NCBI GenBank assembly: GCA_031279615.1
Contig: JAITIE010000161.1
Coordinates: 1-5,182, forward strand
Direction of reading: 5' to 3'
Length of the DNA stretch: 5,182 nucleotides
From: Candidatus Margulisiibacteriota bacterium
Lineage (GTDB): Bacteria > Margulisbacteria > Termititenacia > Termititenacales > Termititenacaceae
Part shown: piece by piece, positions 4,931 to 5,182 of the stretch
How positions within the stretch are numbered: the stretch's first letter is position 1
Layout of the letters: each line of letters starts with the position of its first letter
Translations under genes and position numbers: made by a program
The notes under the pieces: model-generated
The model's input: only the letters and a program-made list of their open reading frames with translations
What the model was told of the DNA's origin: nothing
Databases searched by the model: none

Positions 4931-5182
4931 TTATTTTCTATTTAAAATTTTTTTGAAATATTTTTTAGCTTCTTTATGTGAAATCACACGCCCTTTTTCG
5001 ATATCTTTTTCCGCTAGATTAATCAATTTGGCCAGATTAATTGCATTAATTAATTTCTGATAACTCTCCACGGCCAAAATCACAGCCTTGGCCTCGCCGC
5101 TTTGCGTCACCACTACCGGCGTCTGATTTCTATTAACATGTTCCACAATTTCCGAAGTATGCGCTTTGACATAAGAAATCGG
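4931..5182 (-). CDS. Phd/YefM-family antitoxin (N-terminus outside window)
   Basis: The frame is open from the right edge to a TAA at 4931-4933, giving 83 residues beginning PISYVKAHTSEIVEHV. The pattern S-x-x-x-x-x-x-x-[IV]-[VIL]-x-x-[VIL]-x-x-[NG]-x-x-P-V-x-[VI]-T-x-x-G-x-x-x-A-V-[IL] is the Phd/YefM DNA-binding domain: an N-terminal helix, the strand TPVVVTQSG, then AKAVILAVESYQKL. The second half (EKDIEKGRVISHKEAKKYFKKILNRK) is the flexible C-terminal segment that wraps round the toxin. The antitoxin neutralises the toxin encoded 3 nt downstream and represses their shared promoter, which must lie beyond the window. Only a few residues are missing. A GTG at 5146 could be mistaken for the start, but it would cut off the conserved first helix, which continues in frame to the window end. 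A short internal repeat (INLAKLINLA) sits between the two domains. Confidence 0.87.
   Translation of the reverse strand, partial: PISYVKAHTSEIVEHVNRNQTPVVVTQSGEAKAVILAVESYQKLINAINLAKLINLAEKDIEKGRVISHKEAKKYFKKILNRK

Noticed and set aside
5144..5146. GTG as the start codon of the antitoxin
   Set aside because: Conserved Phd/YefM residues (S-Y-V-K-A-H-T-S-E-I) continue in frame upstream to the window edge, so the true start is outside.

Overview
The window is a gene-dense stretch of bacterial chromosome with six complete genes and two that run off the ends. Compact spacing, short intergenic gaps, Shine-Dalgarno sequences, a Sec signal peptide on one product and type II toxin-antitoxin genes all indicate a bacterium. 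The sequence does not fix the phylum. The style would fit a little-studied or candidate-phylum lineage, but that is a guess. Base composition is uneven: the epimerase gene is GC-rich (39 of 60 bases are G or C at 2701-2760), while the toxin-antitoxin pair on the right is very AT-rich (8 of 60 at 4921-4980).

Layout from left to right. (1) 1-123, plus strand: C-terminal end of a HigA-family antitoxin. (2) 152-901, minus strand: triosephosphate isomerase (tpiA). (3) 1017-1619, minus strand: an exported nitroreductase/SagB-like flavoprotein upstream of tpiA on the same strand. (4) 1620-1677: a 58-bp divergent intergenic region with a candidate plus-strand promoter. (5) 1678-4601, plus strand: a tight three-gene operon encoding a YdjC/ChbG/HpnK-type deacetylase, a WbpP/TviC-like UDP-N-acetylhexosamine 4-epimerase and a GT4 glycosyltransferase. 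(6) 4598-5182, minus strand: a ParE/RelE-type toxin and its Phd/YefM-type antitoxin. The antitoxin's first residues lie beyond the right edge.

The plus-strand operon reads as a small amino-sugar glycan module. The epimerase would supply UDP-GalNAc (or an epimerised relative), the glycosyltransferase would attach a sugar to a lipid or oligosaccharide acceptor, and the deacetylase would remove an N-acetyl group from the sugar or lipid-linked product. The family assignments are strong; the joint pathway and its exact substrates are inferred. No stretch longer than 300 bases lacks a gene. I saw no RNA genes, CRISPR arrays, insertion sequences or convincing intrinsic terminators, and nothing that clearly qualifies as a wholly new system. 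The most interesting points are the three-gene glycan module, the apparently leaderless start of its first gene, and the toxin-antitoxin genes at both edges.
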